NCBI GenBank assembly: GCA_016290255.1
Contig: JAEETG010000006.1
Span: 1 to 7,589, forward strand
Origin: Clostridia bacterium
Lineage (GTDB): Bacteria > Bacillota > Clostridia > Christensenellales > UBA1242
Reading direction: 5' to 3'
Length of the DNA stretch: 7,589 nt
The notes beneath the pieces were generated by a model. It had not been told where the DNA came from. It worked only from the letters and a program-made list of their open reading frames with translations, and did not search any database. The position numbers and the translations under genes were made by a program. Shown piece after piece: positions 6,798 to 7,589 of the stretch (positions are counted from its first letter, which is position 1; each line of letters begins with the position of its first letter).

Positions 6798-6802
6798 GGA
6801 GG
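6798..6802 (+). promoter_or_regulatory. Ribosome binding site deciding the ftsH start
   Basis: GGAGG lies 5 bases before GTG 6808. It overlaps an in-frame ATG at 6796 (ATGGAGG) that has no Shine-Dalgarno of its own, so GTG is the preferred start. Confidence 0.7.
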
Positions 6803-6807
6803 CTTTT

Positions 6808-7589
6808 GTGGAGCAAAATAATAATTTAGGCCAAAAAAGACCATTCCCATTTTGGAGTGTTCTTTTGTTGGGAATAATGGTTATGCTTATTGTGTTTATG
6901 TTAATTCCAAAAGGCGATAACAAACAGATATCAAGCAGTGAATTTCATGATGCAATGGCAAATGAGCAAGTTGCTGGTGTTTATATATATGGAACAACTG
7001 TCAGGGGAGTCTATATTGAAGGATACGAGAAAAACAAAGTTTCTCTAGATGATTTTAAAAAATCAAATGGTTCAAAAAATGACTTTCACTTTTCAATCAT
7101 TGCAGGGGCAGAAATAGACACATTAATTAAGGACATCAAAGAATATAATGCTGCACACTCTGCTGCACCAATTTGGTATAACGAAGAGCCAGTGAAAGAA
7201 AGTTGGCTTTCAAAGATTTGGCCATTTATTTACATCTTACTGTTAGTTTTGTTCTTCTTCCTAATCTTTAAGTCTTTCAAAAAAATGAGCGGACAAAACA
7301 TGGATTTTGGAAAGAACAAAGCAAGAATGGAACAAAACCTAAAGGTTAGATTCAGTGATGTTGCTGGTTGTGAAGAAGAAAAGAAAGAAATGAGCGAACT
7401 TGTTGAGTTCTTGAAGAACCCTAAAAAGTTCACTGATCTTGGAGCAAGAATACCAAAAGGTGTTTTGATGGTTGGTCCTCCAGGAACAGGTAAGACTCTT
7501 CTTGGAAAGGCAATTGCCGGAGAAGCAGGAGTTCCTTTCTTCAACATCACAGGAAGTGACTTTGTTGAAATGTTTGTTGGTGTTGGAGC
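6808..7589 (+). CDS. ftsH: ATP-dependent zinc metalloprotease FtsH (5' part)
   Basis: Membrane-anchored AAA+ protease that extracts and degrades membrane and soluble proteins. Only the first 260 codons are inside the window; the frame is open at the edge, so the absence of the rest is not a truncation of the gene. Visible are membrane helix 1 (about residues 15-33, starting FWSVLLLG), an extracytoplasmic domain (about 35-135), membrane helix 2 (137-154), the linker VRFSDVAGCEEEKKE typical of FtsH, Walker A GPPGTGKT (223-230), and the beginning of the pore-loop region SDFVEMFVGVG. Walker B, SRH and the HEXXH zinc site would lie past 7589. GTG 6808 is chosen because GGAGG (6798-6802) is 5 bases upstream; in-frame ATG 6796 would add four residues (MEAF). 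The gene has its own promoter. Confidence 0.96.
   Translation, partial: MEQNNNLGQKRPFPFWSVLLLGIMVMLIVFMLIPKGDNKQISSSEFHDAMANEQVAGVYIYGTTVRGVYIEGYEKNKVSLDDFKKSNGSKNDFHFSIIAGAEIDTLIKDIKEYNAAHSAAPIWYNEEPVKESWLSKIWPFIYILLLVLFFFLIFKSFKKMSGQNMDFGKNKARMEQNLKVRFSDVAGCEEEKKEMSELVEFLKNPKKFTDLGARIPKGVLMVGPPGTGKTLLGKAIAGEAGVPFFNITGSDFVEMFVGVG

Noticed and set aside
6329..6850. 173-codon open frame on the minus strand across the end of spoIVA and the start of ftsH
   Set aside because: It runs through the spoIVA 3' end, a terminator, the ftsH promoter and the ftsH start. Its product is Phe/Lys-rich low-complexity sequence from AT-rich DNA.
7230..7550. 106-codon open frame on the minus strand inside ftsH
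   Set aside because: It is antisense to the conserved FtsH AAA+ region, and its protein matches nothing recognised.
1..7589. A novel defence, mobile or CRISPR-like system
   Set aside because: No array-like repeats, transposase, integrase, toxin-antitoxin pair or tRNA-like fold was found; nearly all coding space belongs to known division, wall, sporulation and protease genes.

Overview
The window is a stretch of chromosome from a low-GC, spore-forming Firmicute, most likely an anaerobic clostridial lineage. The evidence is a division/cell-wall (dcw) gene block (murA, ftsQ/divIB, ftsA, ftsZ), a full-length spoIVA (a spore-coat gene found only in endospore formers), and the start of ftsH. All six recognised genes and the one unrecognised gene lie on the + strand. 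TGG encodes Trp throughout and the reading frames are intact, so the standard bacterial code applies. The species cannot be named from this window. Proteins are clearly divergent from Bacillus in places, which fits an uncultured clostridial group (inference).

Layout: (1) 10-2066, murA and ftsQ overlap by 4 bases (ATGA) and end in a strong GC-capped hairpin with a T-run (2073-2102). (2) 2103-2214 is a very AT-rich gap with a sigma-A-type promoter (TTGACT, 17 bases, TAATAT). It drives a tight ftsA - ftsZ - small four-helix membrane protein operon (2218-5037), closed by a second terminator (5043-5075). (3) 5105-5134 is a good sigma-E-like promoter, followed by monocistronic spoIVA (5163-6644) and an AT-rich terminator (6669-6710). 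(4) An extended -10 promoter (6749-6777) leads into ftsH, which runs off the window end at 7589 in the middle of its AAA+ domain.

How the genes work together: MurA makes the first committed peptidoglycan precursor. FtsQ/DivIB, FtsA and FtsZ build the division ring, with FtsA tethering FtsZ filaments to the membrane. During sporulation the mother cell would switch on spoIVA to build the coat basement layer on the forespore. FtsH is a membrane protease whose Bacillus substrates include SpoVM, the peptide that anchors SpoIVA.

No mobile element, CRISPR array, tRNA, rRNA or obvious novel defence-like system is visible. The points most worth a second look are the unrecognised membrane protein co-transcribed with ftsZ, the degenerate nucleotide-binding motif of FtsA, the sigma-E-like promoter, and the absence after ftsZ of the spoIIGA-sigE-sigG block usual in Bacillus and Clostridium.
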